From contig NZ_VTUC01000013.1 of the NCBI RefSeq assembly GCF_008364555.1, positions 1 to 64,000 of the forward strand: DNA of 64,000 bases, given 5' to 3'. A model generated the notes under the pieces. It did not search any database, was not told the DNA's origin, and saw only the letters and a program-made list of their open reading frames with translations. This stretch comes from Enterobacter vonholyi (lineage in GTDB: Bacteria; Pseudomonadota; Gammaproteobacteria; Enterobacterales; Enterobacteriaceae). Shown piece by piece: positions 8,474-19,006 of the stretch. Positions within the stretch are counted from its first letter, which is position 1. Every line of letters starts with the position of its first letter. A program made the position numbers and the translations under genes.

Positions 8474-10018
8474 ATGGCCGAGTCACAACCCTTATCCGCC
8501 GCCCCTGAGGGGGCGGAATATCTCAGGGCGGTGCTGCGCGCACCGGTCTATGAAGCCGTGCAGGTCACGCCCCTGCAGAAAATGGAAAAACTCTCCTCGC
8601 GCCTCGACAACGTCATTCTGGTGAAGCGCGAAGACCGCCAGCCGGTGCACAGCTTCAAGCTGCGCGGTGCCTACGCGATGATGGCCGGACTGACCGATGA
8701 GCAAAAGGCGCGCGGCGTGATTACCGCGTCGGCGGGCAACCACGCGCAGGGCGTGGCGTTCTCGTCTGCTCGTCTGGGACTGAAAGCGCTGATCGTGATG
8801 CCGGTTGCTACCGCAGACATCAAAGTCGACGCGGTGCGCGGTTTCGGCGGTGAAGTATTACTCCACGGGGCTAACTTTGACGAAGCAAAAGCCAAAGCGA
8901 TTGAGCTGGCGCAGCAGCAGGGTTTCACCTGGGTGCCGCCGTTCGACCACCCGATGGTGATTGCCGGGCAGGGCACGCTGGCGCTGGAGCTGCTGCAGCA
9001 GGATGCCCATCTCGACCGCGTCTTTGTTCCGGTGGGCGGCGGTGGCTTAGCCGCAGGCGTGGCGGTGCTGATCAAACAGCTGATGCCGCAGATCAAAGTC
9101 ATTGCCGTGGAAGCGGAAGATTCTGCCTGCCTGAAAGCGGCGCTGGATGCCGGGCATCCGGTAGACCTGCCGCGCGTCGGGCTGTTTGCCGAGGGCGTGG
9201 CGGTGAAGCGTATTGGCGACGAAACCTTCCGCCTGTGCCGGGAATATCTCGACGATATCGTCACGGTGGATAGCGATGCGATCTGCGCGGCGATGAAGGA
9301 TCTCTTCGAAGACGTTCGTGCGGTGGCGGAACCGTCCGGCGCTCTGGCGCTGGCGGGCATGAAAAAATACATCGCGCAGCACAACATTCGCGGCGAGCGT
9401 CTGGCGCACGTGCTTTCTGGTGCCAACGTGAACTTCCACGGTCTGCGCTACGTGTCCGAGCGCTGCGAGCTGGGCGAACAGCGGGAAGCGCTGCTGGCGG
9501 TGACGATTCCGGAAGAGAAGGGCAGCTTCCTGAAATTTTGTCAGCTGCTGGGCGGCCGTTCGGTGACGGAGTTTAACTACCGTTTTGCCGATGCCAAAGA
9601 CGCCTGCATTTTTGTCGGCGTGCGTCTGAGCCGTGGCGTGGAGGAGCGTAAAGAGATCCTTAACCTGCTGCATGAAGGCGGCTATAGCGTAGTCGATCTC
9701 TCCGACGATGAGATGGCGAAGCTGCACGTGCGCTACATGGTCGGCGGGCGTCCATCGAAGCCGCTCAGGGAACGTCTGTTCAGCTTTGAGTTCCCGGAAT
9801 CGCCTGGCGCGCTGCTCAAGTTCCTGCACACGCTGGGCACGCACTGGAACATCTCCCTTTTCCACTACCGCAGCCACGGCACCGACTACGGCCGCGTGCT
9901 GGCGGCGTTTGAACTGGGCGAGCACGAGCCGGATTTCGAAACGCGGCTGAACGAGCTGGGCTATGAGTGTCACGACGAAACCCATAACCCGGCGTTCAGG
10001 TTCTTCCTGGCAGGTTAG
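8474..10018 (+). CDS. ilvA: threonine deaminase (biosynthetic), L-Ile-sensitive
   Basis: This 514-aa enzyme makes 2-ketobutyrate from threonine, the committed step of isoleucine synthesis. The catalytic N-domain has the PLP lysine in HSFKLRGAY (K62) and the phosphate-binding glycine loop GGGGLAAG near residue 188. Two C-terminal ACT-like regulatory domains cover about residues 325-514 and bind Ile and Val. The length is the same as in E. coli. Its 3' end overlaps the convergent ilvY by 4 bp. Confidence 0.97.
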   Translation: MAESQPLSAAPEGAEYLRAVLRAPVYEAVQVTPLQKMEKLSSRLDNVILVKREDRQPVHSFKLRGAYAMMAGLTDEQKARGVITASAGNHAQGVAFSSARLGLKALIVMPVATADIKVDAVRGFGGEVLLHGANFDEAKAKAIELAQQQGFTWVPPFDHPMVIAGQGTLALELLQQDAHLDRVFVPVGGGGLAAGVAVLIKQLMPQIKVIAVEAEDSACLKAALDAGHPVDLPRVGLFAEGVAVKRIGDETFRLCREYLDDIVTVDSDAICAAMKDLFEDVRAVAEPSGALALAGMKKYIAQHNIRGERLAHVLSGANVNFHGLRYVSERCELGEQREALLAVTIPEEKGSFLKFCQLLGGRSVTEFNYRFADAKDACIFVGVRLSRGVEERKEILNLLHEGGYSVVDLSDDEMAKLHVRYMVGGRPSKPLRERLFSFEFPESPGALLKFLHTLGTHWNISLFHYRSHGTDYGRVLAAFELGEHEPDFETRLNELGYECHDETHNPAFRFFLAG

Positions 10019-10905
10019 TGATTCGGCAATATCGTCCAGAACGCATCAATAAGCGGCTCATGCAGCCGCTTTTTTTGTGCGCACACGCCAAGCTCAAACG
10101 GCGTTTTCTCATCGCTGCGCTCCAGAATCATCACGCGATTGCGCACCGGTTCCGGGCTATTTTCCAGCACCACCTCCGGCAGCAGCGCCACGCCGCAGCC
10201 GAGCGCCACCATCGACACCATCGCCTCATGGCCGCTGACCGTGGCGTAAATCGACGGATTGCTGATTTTCTGGCGGCGGAACCACAGCTCAATACGACGG
10301 CGCACCGGCCCCTGATCGGCCATGATAAACGGTACCGTGGACCAGTCCGGTTTTTCCACCGACACCTGGTTACGCACCGGGCAGGGCAGGGCCGGGGCAA
10401 TGAGTACCACCGCCAGATTCTCCAGCATGGAGAATGCCACCGCGCCCGGCAGGGTTTCAGGTTTCCCAGCAATGGCGAGATCCGCTTCGCCCGTCACCAC
10501 TTTTTCCATTGCGTCGGAGGCATCGCCGGTGGTGAGCTTAATTTCAACCGACGGATGCGCCGCGCGGAAGCGGTCAAGGATGGGTGGCAGATGGCTGTAG
10601 GCGGCGGTCACGGAGCAAAAAATATGCAGCTCGCCGGAAAGTGACGGCCCCTGCTGGTCAATCGAGTGCCGCAGCTGCTGGTACTGCAGCAGCGTCTGCT
10701 GGGCAAAAATGCGTAGCTCTTCGCCCGCTTCCGTGAGGGTGACGGTGCGGTTGTCGCGCACGAACAGGGGCTGGCCGAGGTCTTCCTCAAGGCGCTGGAT
10801 CTGGCGTGAAAGCGTGGAGGGGCTAACGTGCATCGCCCGGGCGCTGCGGCCAAAATGACGGCTTTCCGTCAGGTGCAGGAACATTTTCAGATCGCGTAAA
10901 TCCAC
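10015..10905 (-). CDS. ilvY: IlvY, LysR-family activator of ilvC
   Basis: This 296-aa LysR regulator has an N-terminal helix-turn-helix (FGRSARAMHVSPSTLSRQIQRLE) and an effector domain that in E. coli senses acetolactate and acetohydroxybutyrate. It is divergent from its target ilvC. I chose the GTG at 10905, encoding MDLRDL as in E. coli, because GAGGGAG lies about 8 nt upstream. An in-frame GTG at 10914 is the alternative. The last codons run into the ilvA terminator hairpin. Confidence 0.94.
   Translation of the reverse strand: MDLRDLKMFLHLTESRHFGRSARAMHVSPSTLSRQIQRLEEDLGQPLFVRDNRTVTLTEAGEELRIFAQQTLLQYQQLRHSIDQQGPSLSGELHIFCSVTAAYSHLPPILDRFRAAHPSVEIKLTTGDASDAMEKVVTGEADLAIAGKPETLPGAVAFSMLENLAVVLIAPALPCPVRNQVSVEKPDWSTVPFIMADQGPVRRRIELWFRRQKISNPSIYATVSGHEAMVSMVALGCGVALLPEVVLENSPEPVRNRVMILERSDEKTPFELGVCAQKKRLHEPLIDAFWTILPNH
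10052..10076 (+). terminator. ilvGMEDA terminator inside the ilvY coding end
   Basis: AGCGGCT-CATGC-AGCCGCT followed by seven T on the plus strand, 34-58 nt after the ilvA stop. The hairpin therefore lies within the 3' coding part of the convergent ilvY gene. Confidence 0.8.
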
Positions 10906-11057
10906 CGATTCCACTCCCTCTTTTTACATTGCAAAAATTGCAACATGACGTTGTGAATATATCAATTTCCGCAATAAATTTCCTGTTGTAATGTGGGTAC
11001 ATTCTCGCTGAAACGCGAACCGAACAATAAGACACACAACATCACGAGGTATCACCC
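10906..11057. promoter_or_regulatory. ilvY-ilvC divergent operator region
   Basis: At 10929-10943 the sequence TTGCAAAAATTGCAA is an inverted repeat with TTGC and GCAA arms and a T-N11-A geometry typical of LysR sites. This is a good candidate IlvY operator. A second, looser dyad, TTG-N9-CAA, lies at 10951-10965. In E. coli IlvY binds two tandem operators here and activates ilvC when inducer is present. A GAGGT ribosome site precedes ilvC. Confidence 0.6.
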
Positions 11058-12533
11058 ATGGCTAACTACTTTAATACACTGAACTTGCGCCAGCAGCTGG
11101 CGCAGCTGGGCAAATGCCGCTTCATGGCGCGCGACGAATTTGCCGATGGCGCGAGCTACCTTCAGGGTAAAAAAGTGGTCATCGTCGGCTGTGGCGCACA
11201 GGGTCTGAACCAGGGCCTGAATATGCGTGACTCCGGTCTGGATATCTCCTACGCCCTGCGCAAAGAAGCGATTGCCGAGAAGCGTGCTTCCTGGCGCAAA
11301 GCGACCGAAAACGGCTTCAAAGTGGGTACCTACGAAGAGCTGATCCCGCAGGCGGATCTGGTAGTTAACCTGACCCCGGACAAGCAGCACTCAGACGTAG
11401 TGCGTTCCGTACAGCCGCTGATGAAAGACGGCGCGGCGCTGGGTTACTCCCACGGCTTCAACATCGTTGAAGTGGGCGAGCAGATCCGTAAAGACATCAC
11501 CGTGGTGATGGTTGCACCGAAGTGCCCGGGTACCGAAGTTCGTGAAGAGTACAAGCGTGGCTTCGGCGTGCCGACCCTGATCGCGGTTCACCCGGAAAAC
11601 GATCCGAAAGGCGAAGGCATGGCGATTGCCAAAGCATGGGCAGCGGCGACCGGCGGTCACCGTGCGGGCGTGCTGGAATCGTCCTTCGTTGCCGAAGTGA
11701 AATCTGACCTGATGGGCGAGCAGACCATTCTGTGCGGCATGCTGCAGGCCGGTTCTCTGCTGTGCTTCGATAAGCTGGTGGAAGAGGGTACCGACCCGGC
11801 ATATGCGGAAAAACTGATTCAGTTCGGCTGGGAAACCATCACCGAAGCGCTGAAGCAGGGCGGTATTACGCTGATGATGGACCGTCTGTCCAACCCGGCA
11901 AAACTGCGTGCTTACGCGCTGTCTGAACAGCTGAAAACCATCATGGCACCGCTGTTCCAGAAACACATGGACGACATTATCTCCGGCGAATTCTCTTCCG
12001 GCATGATGGCGGACTGGGCGAACGACGATAAGAAACTGCTGACCTGGCGTGAAGAGACCGGTAAAACCGCGTTCGAAACCGCGCCACAGTACGAAGGTAA
12101 AATCGGCGAGCAGGAGTACTTCGATAAAGGCGTGCTGATGATCGCGATGGTGAAAGCAGGCGTTGAGCTGGCGTTCGAAACCATGGTGGATTCAGGCATC
12201 ATCGAAGAATCTGCGTACTACGAATCACTGCACGAGCTGCCGCTGATTGCGAACACCATCGCCCGTAAGCGTCTGTACGAAATGAACGTGGTGATCTCTG
12301 ATACCGCGGAATATGGTAACTACCTGTTCTCTTACGCCTGCGTACCGCTGCTGAAAGAGTTTATGACTACTCTGCAGACTGGCGATCTGGGTAAAGCGAT
12401 TGCAGAAGGTGCCGTGGACAACGCGCAGCTGCGCGATGTGAACGAAGCCATTCGCAGCCACCAGATCGAGAAAGTGGGTCACAAACTGCGTGGCTACATG
12501 ACCGATATGAAGCGCATCGCGGTAGCGGGTTAA
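11058..12533 (+). CDS. ilvC: ketol-acid reductoisomerase (class II)
   Basis: This 491-aa enzyme isomerises and reduces acetolactate or acetohydroxybutyrate to the dihydroxy acids using NADPH and Mg2+. The Rossmann motif [10 protein letters not shown] is near residues 45-54, and two knotted helical domains follow, giving the long class II form. The length is the same as in E. coli. It is transcribed alone, divergent from its activator ilvY, and ends before a GC-rich repeat and a terminator. Confidence 0.97.
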   Translation: MANYFNTLNLRQQLAQLGKCRFMARDEFADGASYLQGKKVVIVGCGAQGLNQGLNMRDSGLDISYALRKEAIAEKRASWRKATENGFKVGTYEELIPQADLVVNLTPDKQHSDVVRSVQPLMKDGAALGYSHGFNIVEVGEQIRKDITVVMVAPKCPGTEVREEYKRGFGVPTLIAVHPENDPKGEGMAIAKAWAAATGGHRAGVLESSFVAEVKSDLMGEQTILCGMLQAGSLLCFDKLVEEGTDPAYAEKLIQFGWETITEALKQGGITLMMDRLSNPAKLRAYALSEQLKTIMAPLFQKHMDDIISGEFSSGMMADWANDDKKLLTWREETGKTAFETAPQYEGKIGEQEYFDKGVLMIAMVKAGVELAFETMVDSGIIEESAYYESLHELPLIANTIARKRLYEMNVVISDTAEYGNYLFSYACVPLLKEFMTTLQTGDLGKAIAEGAVDNAQLRDVNEAIRSHQIEKVGHKLRGYMTDMKRIAVAG

Positions 12534-12551
12534 CAACAGGGGCGGGCTGAT

Positions 12552-12585
12552 GCCCTCACCCCGCCCCTCTCCCACAGGGAGAGGG
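12552..12585. repeat. 34-nt palindromic repeat, copy 1
   Basis: The element starts GCCCTCACCC and ends with the dyad CCTCTCCCACAGGGAGAGG. Its reverse complement recurs at 49895-49928 with 31 of 34 positions identical. It lies just after the ilvC stop. It resembles REP-like intergenic palindromes of Enterobacter and relatives (inference). Confidence 0.8.
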
Positions 12586-12596
12586 TGCAAACATTA

Positions 12597-12621
12597 AAGG
12601 CCTTCTCTAAGAGAAGGCCTT
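12597..12621. terminator. bidirectional hairpin between ilvC and ppiC
   Basis: AAGGCCTTCTC-TAA-GAGAAGGCCTT forms an 11-bp perfect stem ending six bases before the ppiC stop codon. The flanks are moderately T-rich on both strands. It probably ends both convergent transcripts. Confidence 0.65.
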
Positions 12622-12626
12622 GCTGT

Positions 12627-13240
<614 letters not shown>

Positions 13241-13352
13241 GGTTCTGCTCTACGGGTTAAACACGATTTCTCCACTTTATCATTAGCCGGTAAATCTGCG
13301 CCCGGCTTTCTGCTACAATCCACACCCCGTTCGAAGATTGAGCAACACTCCC

Positions 13353-15377
13353 ATGCGTTTAAACCCTGGACAACAACAAGCGGTCGAATTCGTTACTGGA
13401 CCATGCCTGGTGCTGGCAGGGGCCGGTTCGGGTAAAACCCGTGTGATCACCAACAAGATCGCCCATCTGATCCGCAACTGCGGGTATCAGGCGCGACACA
13501 TTGCGGCGGTCACCTTTACCAATAAAGCGGCGCGTGAGATGAAAGAGCGCGTCGGTCAGACGCTTGGCCGTAAAGAAGCGCGCGGCCTGATGATCTCCAC
13601 CTTCCACACGCTGGGGCTGGATATCATCAAACGCGAGTATGCGGCGCTGGGAATGAAGTCCAACTTCTCCCTCTTCGATGACACTGACCAGGTGGCGTTG
13701 CTCAAAGAGCTCACCGAGGGGCTGATCGAAGATGACAAAGTGCTGTTGCAGCAGCTGATCTCGACGATCTCGAACTGGAAAAACGATCTGATGACGCCGG
13801 CCCAGGCCGCGGCGATCGCCAAAGGCGAACGGGATCGGATCTTCGCCCACTGCTACGGTCTGTACGATGCGCATATGAAAGCGTGCAACGTGCTGGACTT
13901 TGACGACCTGATCCTGCTGCCCACGCTGCTGCTGCAGCGCAATGAAGAGGTGCGCGAGCGCTGGCAGAATAAAATCCGCTACCTGCTGGTGGATGAATAT
14001 CAGGACACTAACACCAGTCAGTACGAGCTGGTTAAGCTGCTGGTGGGGAATCGGGCGCGTTTCACCGTGGTAGGCGACGACGATCAGTCAATTTACTCCT
14101 GGCGCGGCGCGCGTCCGCAAAACCTGGTGCTGCTGAGCAAAGATTTCCCGGCGCTGCAGGTGATTAAGCTCGAGCAGAACTACCGCTCCTCCGGGCGTAT
14201 CCTGAAGGCAGCAAACATCCTGATTGCCAATAACCCGCACGTATTTGAGAAGCGTCTCTTCTCTGAACTGGGCTATGGAACGGAGCTGAAAGTGCTCAGC
14301 GCCAACAATGAGGATCATGAAGCGGAGCGCGTCACGGGCGAGCTCATCGCTCACCACTTCGTCAACAAAACAGAATATAAGGATTACGCGATCCTCTATC
14401 GCGGTAACCACCAGTCGCGCGTCTTTGAAAAGATGCTGATGCAGAACCGCATTCCGTACAAAATCTCGGGCGGTACGTCGTTCTTCTCACGGCCAGAGAT
14501 CAAAGACCTGCTGGCTTATCTGCGCGTGCTCACTAACCCGGATGACGACAGCGCGTTTCTGCGTATTGTGAATACGCCAAAACGCGAGATAGGCCCGGCG
14601 ACGCTGCAAAAGCTCGGCGAGTGGGCGATGACCCGCAACAAAAGTATGTTTACTGCCAGCTTTGACATGGGGCTGAGCCAGACGTTAACCGGGCGTGGCT
14701 ATGACTCGTTAACCCGCTTCACCCACTGGCTCGGCGAAGTACAGCGTCTCGCGGAGCGCGAGCCGGTGGCGGCAGTGCGCGATCTCATTCACGGCATCGA
14801 CTATGAGTCCTGGCTGTATGAAACCTCAGCCAGCCCGAAGGCGGCTGAGATGCGCATGAAGAACGTTAACCAGCTTTTCAGCTGGATGACCGAAATGCTG
14901 GAGGGCTCTGAAATCGACGAGCCTATGACCCTGACGCAGGTCGTCACCCGCTTTACCCTGCGCGACATGATGGAGCGCGGCGAGAGCGAAGAAGAGGCCG
15001 ATCAGGTTCAGCTCATGACGCTGCATGCGTCAAAAGGGCTGGAGTTCCCGTATGTCTATCTGGTTGGTATGGAAGAGGGATTGTTGCCGCACCAGAGCAG
15101 CATTGATGAAGATAACGTCGATGAGGAGCGCCGCCTGGCCTACGTGGGGATCACCCGCGCGCAGAAAGAGCTAACGTTCACGCTGTGTAAAGAGCGCCGC
15201 CAGTATGGCGAACTCGTCCGCCCGGAGCCGAGTCGTTTCCTGCTGGAACTGCCGCAGGATGACCTGATCTGGGAGCAGGAGCGCAAAGTGATTACCGCGG
15301 AAGAGCGGATGCACAAGGGGCAGGCTAACGTGGCGAACATTCGCGCCATGCTGGCTAAAGCCAAAGAGAAAGGATAA
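13353..15377 (+). CDS. rep: Rep, 3'-5' DNA helicase
   Basis: This 674-aa superfamily 1A helicase displaces proteins ahead of the replication fork together with DnaB and restarts stalled forks. Walker A is AGAGSGKT (residues 22-29). Other SF1 motifs are visible: [55 protein letters not shown] and [12 protein letters not shown]. The ATG at 13353 matches the E. coli N-terminus ([14 protein letters not shown]); an upstream in-frame TTG is unlikely. It is convergent with gppA. Confidence 0.96.
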   Translation: MRLNPGQQQAVEFVTGPCLVLAGAGSGKTRVITNKIAHLIRNCGYQARHIAAVTFTNKAAREMKERVGQTLGRKEARGLMISTFHTLGLDIIKREYAALGMKSNFSLFDDTDQVALLKELTEGLIEDDKVLLQQLISTISNWKNDLMTPAQAAAIAKGERDRIFAHCYGLYDAHMKACNVLDFDDLILLPTLLLQRNEEVRERWQNKIRYLLVDEYQDTNTSQYELVKLLVGNRARFTVVGDDDQSIYSWRGARPQNLVLLSKDFPALQVIKLEQNYRSSGRILKAANILIANNPHVFEKRLFSELGYGTELKVLSANNEDHEAERVTGELIAHHFVNKTEYKDYAILYRGNHQSRVFEKMLMQNRIPYKISGGTSFFSRPEIKDLLAYLRVLTNPDDDSAFLRIVNTPKREIGPATLQKLGEWAMTRNKSMFTASFDMGLSQTLTGRGYDSLTRFTHWLGEVQRLAEREPVAAVRDLIHGIDYESWLYETSASPKAAEMRMKNVNQLFSWMTEMLEGSEIDEPMTLTQVVTRFTLRDMMERGESEEEADQVQLMTLHASKGLEFPYVYLVGMEEGLLPHQSSIDEDNVDEERRLAYVGITRAQKELTFTLCKERRQYGELVRPEPSRFLLELPQDDLIWEQERKVITAEERMHKGQANVANIRAMLAKAKEKG

Positions 15378-15383
15378 TGATGA

Positions 15384-15417
15384 GTAGCCGGGCAAGGCGA
15401 AGCCGCCACCCGGCAAT
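15384..15417. repeat. REP-type palindrome between rep and gppA
   Basis: GTAGCCGGGCAAGGCGAAGC continues to CGCCACCCGGCAAT. This is a classical REP unit lying between two convergent genes, seven bases after the rep stop. REP elements often mark 3' ends and can stabilise mRNA or bind gyrase and IHF. Confidence 0.85.
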
Positions 15418-15427
15418 GTTCAGCGTA

Positions 15428-16912
15428 TTACTTTACTTCCAGCACCCAGTGCACATAGCTCTGCCACTGGCACTCCTGCTCGATCATCTCGGCCCCTAAC
15501 GGGTGACGTTCAATCCAGTTTTCCGGCAGCGTCAGCGAAAGCTTCTCGTCATCGGCCACAAGATTAATGGCTGGCAGCAAATCATCGCGGCGGCGGCTGG
15601 CAAACAGGATCGCCAGACGCAGCAGGCGGCAGAGATGCTCGGCCACGCGCGGCGGTACGGCGTTTTGCTGATGCAAAGAGGAGAGGTCGACTGCATTGGT
15701 CTGGTTCAGCAGCAGCGTTGCCAGCAATTTTTTCTGCGCGGGCGTGTAGCCCGGTAAATCAAGGTTGCGGACCAGATACGCTGCGTGAGCCGGTGCCTGC
15801 TTAAAATCAATGCTCAGCCCTACTTCATGTAGCGCGCACGCGCTCAGGAGTAAATCCCGGCTCAGGTGATCAAGATCCCAGACGTTAGCGACCTGATCGG
15901 CGAAGCGTGACGCCAGCTGCGATACGCGTCCTGCCTGATCGATATCAACCAGAAAACGACGCTGCACGTTGCGCAGGGTACGGCTGCGGATATCCTGATC
16001 GACCGACAGATGCAGCATCCCGTAGACCAGGCCTTCACGCAGCGCACCGCCGGCCAGGGTCATACACTGGATGTTCAGCTCGGTGAAAATAGCGATAAGA
16101 ATGGCCAGCCCGCTCGGGAAGACCAGCGCGCGTTCGAGCGTCAGGCCTTCAATTTCCAGCTCTTCCAGGCGTCCGCACTGAATGGCGCGCTGTTTCAACT
16201 GCTGAAGCTTAGCAAGCGTAATCCGCTCGTCCATTCCCTGCGCCATCATGATTTCCTGCAGGGCCTGCACGGTCCCGGACGCACCCACGCAGACTTTCCA
16301 GCCGTGATAGCGCAGTTCATCCATGACCGGGCGTAATACCTCGCGCGCGGCGTTTTCCGCCTCGTCGAAGTTCTCTTTACCCAGATTACGATCGGTAAAG
16401 TAGCGCTCAAGCCAGGTCACGCAGCCCATCGAGAGGCTGAACAGCGACGTTGCCTGCGCGCCGGTGCCGGTCACAAGCTCGGTACTGGCACCGCCGATAT
16501 CCACCACCAGGCGGCGATCGTCACCCCCCGTGGTGTGTGCAACTCCCTGATAAATCAGACGAGCTTCTTCTTCACCGCTGATAACCTGAACCGGGCAACC
16601 GAGGATTTCCTGCGCTCTGGCAATAAAATCAACGGCGTTAACCGCCAGGCGAAGTGTCGCAGTGGCGACGACGGTGATTTGGGCATGCGGGATATCCTGC
16701 AGACGCTCGGCAAAGAGTCGCAGACACTGCCAGCCACGTTCCATGGCTTCAGGTGAGAGGTGGTTATCGCTGCTCAGGCCCGCCGCGAGGCGGACCTTGC
16801 GCTTGATGCGCGTCAGCGTTTGTATGCTTCCCGCCACCTCGCGCACAACCAGCATATGAAAACTATTCGAACCGAGATCAATTGCCGCATAAAGCGAGGT
16901 GGAGCTGAGCAT
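15428..16912 (-). CDS. gppA: guanosine-5'-triphosphate,3'-diphosphate pyrophosphatase
   Basis: This 494-aa Ppx/GppA-family phosphatase has an ASKHA-type ATPase fold. It hydrolyses pppGpp to ppGpp and can act on long polyphosphate. Phosphate-binding motifs are DLGSNSFHM (residues about 12-20) and DIGGASTEL (near residue 145). A C-terminal HD-like helical domain follows. The length equals E. coli GppA. It starts 6 bp after the rhlB stop, so rhlB-gppA are one minus-strand operon. Confidence 0.95.
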   Translation of the reverse strand: MLSSTSLYAAIDLGSNSFHMLVVREVAGSIQTLTRIKRKVRLAAGLSSDNHLSPEAMERGWQCLRLFAERLQDIPHAQITVVATATLRLAVNAVDFIARAQEILGCPVQVISGEEEARLIYQGVAHTTGGDDRRLVVDIGGASTELVTGTGAQATSLFSLSMGCVTWLERYFTDRNLGKENFDEAENAAREVLRPVMDELRYHGWKVCVGASGTVQALQEIMMAQGMDERITLAKLQQLKQRAIQCGRLEELEIEGLTLERALVFPSGLAILIAIFTELNIQCMTLAGGALREGLVYGMLHLSVDQDIRSRTLRNVQRRFLVDIDQAGRVSQLASRFADQVANVWDLDHLSRDLLLSACALHEVGLSIDFKQAPAHAAYLVRNLDLPGYTPAQKKLLATLLLNQTNAVDLSSLHQQNAVPPRVAEHLCRLLRLAILFASRRRDDLLPAINLVADDEKLSLTLPENWIERHPLGAEMIEQECQWQSYVHWVLEVK

Positions 16913-16918
16913 ATTTTC

Positions 16919-18187
16919 TTAACCTGAACGACGACGATTACGCGGTGCGCCGCCTGAACGACGCGGACCATTGCCGGAGCGTGGGCGGGTTAGACGCTTA
17001 GGCGGCGGCAGTTCGCTTAACAGCGCTTCCGGATTGTATTTGCTCTGCGGGATAGAGTGACCGATATAAGTCTCAATGGCTGGGAGATTCAGCGCATACT
17101 CTTCACATGCAAGGCTAATAGAGTGTCCGCTTGCGCCCGCGCGACCGGTACGACCGATACGGTGTACGTAGTCTTCGCAGTCGTCTGGCAGATCGTAGTT
17201 AAAGACATGCGTCACGGCTGGAATGTGTAAACCACGTGCCGCCACGTCGGTTGCGACCAGAATATCGAGATCGCCACGGGTGAACTCTTCCAAAATACGC
17301 AGGCGTTTTTTCTGTGCGACGTCGCCGGTCAACAGGCCAACGCGGTGGCCGTCTGCAGCCAGATGGCCCCAGATGTCTTCACAGCGGTGTTTGGTGTTCG
17401 CAAAGATGATGGCGCGATCTGGCCACTCTTCTTCAATCAGCGTTTGCAGCAGACGCATTTTCTCTTCATTGGAAGGATAGAAGAGCTCTTCTTTAATGCG
17501 GTGACCCGTTTTCTGCTCAGGTTCCACTTCAACATATTCGGCGTTGTTCATCTGTTCGAACGCCAGTTCGCGTACGCGGTATGAGAGGGTTGCAGAGAAC
17601 AGCATATTCAGACGCTGATTGGCCGGAGGCATACGGCGGAACAGCCAGCGAATGTCTTTAATGAAGCCGAGATCGTACATGCGGTCTGCTTCATCGAGCA
17701 CCACAACCTGGATGGCACCGAGGTTAATGTGGTTCTGTTTGGCGTAATCGATAAGACGGCCGGTGGTACCGATCAGGATATCCACACCGCTTTCGAGCAC
17801 TTTCAACTGTTTATCGTAGCCGTCGCCGCCGTAGGCCAGGCCTATCTTCAGGCCCGTAGCCTGCGCCAGGGGTTCAGCGTCTGCGTGGATCTGTACCGCC
17901 AGTTCTCGCGTCGGGGCCATAATTAGCGCGCGCGGCTGGTTAACTTTGCGGTCTGCAATCGCTGGGTGAGAAAGTAAATAATGAAACGTTGACGTTAAAA
18001 ACGCCATCGTTTTGCCGGTACCGGTTTGCGCCTGCCCGGCAACATCGCGACCGGCCAGCGTCAGCGGCAGCGCGAGGGCCTGAATGGGCGTGCAGTTATG
18101 AAACCCTTTATTTTCAAGGGCTTCAATCACCTTCGGGTGCAGCGCGAAGTCGGAAAACTTCTGTTCTGTTAAATGTGTTTTGCTCAT
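16919..18187 (-). CDS. rhlB: RhlB, DEAD-box RNA helicase of the degradosome
   Basis: This 422-aa ATP-dependent RNA helicase unwinds structured RNA for RNase E and PNPase. The Q motif lies near residue 10-35. Walker A is AQTGTGKT (near residue 52), followed by DEAD (near 165), SAT and [10 protein letters not shown] (near 345). The C-terminal tail is rich in Arg, Gly and Pro, as in E. coli, and contributes to RNA and RNase E binding. It is divergent from trxA and cotranscribed with gppA. Confidence 0.95.
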   Translation of the reverse strand: MSKTHLTEQKFSDFALHPKVIEALENKGFHNCTPIQALALPLTLAGRDVAGQAQTGTGKTMAFLTSTFHYLLSHPAIADRKVNQPRALIMAPTRELAVQIHADAEPLAQATGLKIGLAYGGDGYDKQLKVLESGVDILIGTTGRLIDYAKQNHINLGAIQVVVLDEADRMYDLGFIKDIRWLFRRMPPANQRLNMLFSATLSYRVRELAFEQMNNAEYVEVEPEQKTGHRIKEELFYPSNEEKMRLLQTLIEEEWPDRAIIFANTKHRCEDIWGHLAADGHRVGLLTGDVAQKKRLRILEEFTRGDLDILVATDVAARGLHIPAVTHVFNYDLPDDCEDYVHRIGRTGRAGASGHSISLACEEYALNLPAIETYIGHSIPQSKYNPEALLSELPPPKRLTRPRSGNGPRRSGGAPRNRRRSG

Positions 18188-18331
18188 AGTGTGGTAGAAT
18201 ATCAGCTTACTATTGCTTTACGAAAGCGTATCCGGTGAAATAAAGTCAACCTTTAGTTGGTTAATGCGACATCAACACGTCGTTGGTGGAGACAAAACCA
18301 ACGTACCAGGCTTATTCCTGTGGAGTTATAT

Positions 18332-18661
18332 ATGAGCGATAAAATTATTCACCTGACTGACGACAGTTTTGACACGGACGTACTTAAGGCTGACGGGCTG
18401 ATCCTCGTCGATTTCTGGGCTGAATGGTGTGGTCCTTGCAAAATGATCGCCCCGATTCTGGATGAGATCGCCGACGAATATCAGGGCAAACTGACCGTTG
18501 CCAAGCTGAACATCGACCAGAACCCGGGCACCGCACCAAAATACGGTATCCGTGGCATCCCAACCCTTCTGCTGTTCAAAAACGGCGAAGTGGCAGCGAC
18601 CAAAGTGGGTGCGCTGTCCAAAGGTCAACTGAAAGAGTTCCTGGACGCTAACCTGGCGTAA
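18332..18661 (+). CDS. trxA: thioredoxin 1
   Basis: This 109-aa thioredoxin has the redox motif WCGPCK (Cys33 and Cys36). It reduces ribonucleotide reductase, methionine sulfoxide reductase and PAPS reductase, and serves as a T7 DNA polymerase processivity factor in E. coli. The sequence is almost identical to E. coli TrxA. The ATG at 18332 follows TGGAG; a longer upstream frame has no support. It is divergent from rhlB and upstream of rho. Confidence 0.97.
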   Translation: MSDKIIHLTDDSFDTDVLKADGLILVDFWAEWCGPCKMIAPILDEIADEYQGKLTVAKLNIDQNPGTAPKYGIRGIPTLLLFKNGEVAATKVGALSKGQLKEFLDANLA

Positions 18662-19006
18662 GGTTTCTCCGCTGTGCGTTCAGAGCTCCCGCCTAAATGA
18701 TGTGGAACTCTGGACGCCCGGCTGAAGTCGTGCTAAGTTAGCTATGACTTCGTTTTAAACATATCTTGTTGTTTGAATCTTGTTTTACCCGATACTTCCC
18801 GTTGTTGACATGAACAGTGCGTGAAGTGGCTAAATTCCGGGCTTGTCGCTCAATCCGTCTTGTCGTTTCAGTTCTGCGTTCTTTCCCTGTGACCAGACAG
18901 CGAACAGACATGAGTTGATGGCCGCTAAACAGGCATGGATGACCCTGCCATACCATTCACAACATTAAGTTCGAGAATCACCCCGAGTTTAAGAACCCAC
19001 ACCATT
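18662..19006 (+). promoter_or_regulatory. trxA-rho intergenic region and rho leader
   Basis: This 345-nt stretch corresponds to the E. coli rho leader. In E. coli it carries the rhoL peptide and Rho acts within it to attenuate its own gene. The block from 18842 to 18915 (for example GTCGCTCAATCCGTCTTGTC) is strongly conserved with E. coli as I recall it. TTGACA occurs at 18805-18810 but has no good -10 partner. I see no intrinsic terminator after trxA. Confidence 0.6.
18817..18918 (+). CDS. rhoL: candidate RhoL leader peptide (diverged)
   Basis: A 33-codon frame starting at GTG 18817 ends with PVTRQRTDMS. This closely matches the C-terminus of E. coli RhoL, and the total length is the same. 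The central part is read in a different frame from E. coli, because one base is gained near 18882. The E. coli-like central frame is closed by TAA at 18831-18833. No clear ribosome site precedes the GTG, so the start is uncertain. Confidence 0.4.
   Translation: MREVAKFRACRSIRLVVSVLRSFPVTRQRTDMS

Noticed and set aside
6897-8486. 529-codon open frame antisense to ilvD
   Set aside because: It lies fully opposite a well-supported gene. The high GC of third codon positions in ilvD removes stop codons from this antisense frame. The translated product has low complexity (His, Gln, Phe and Arg rich), no domain is recognisable, and no ribosome site precedes it.
9047-9985. 312-codon open frame antisense to ilvA
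   Set aside because: Shadow of ilvA; the product is rich in Arg, His and Gln and matches no family I know.
12552-12621. CRISPR or tandem repeat array downstream of ilvC
   Set aside because: There is one palindromic unit and one terminator hairpin, with no regularly spaced direct repeats.
13353-15377. rep and uvrD (46380-48542) as a recent duplication
   Set aside because: They are both SF1A helicases with the same motifs, but they are ancient paralogues present in all relatives at these positions.
18805-18836. strong promoter TTGACA before rho
   Set aside because: TTGACA at 18805-18810 has no -10 hexamer better than GCTAAA at 18 bp, and a start there would fall inside the conserved leader. 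It is kept only as a weak possibility.
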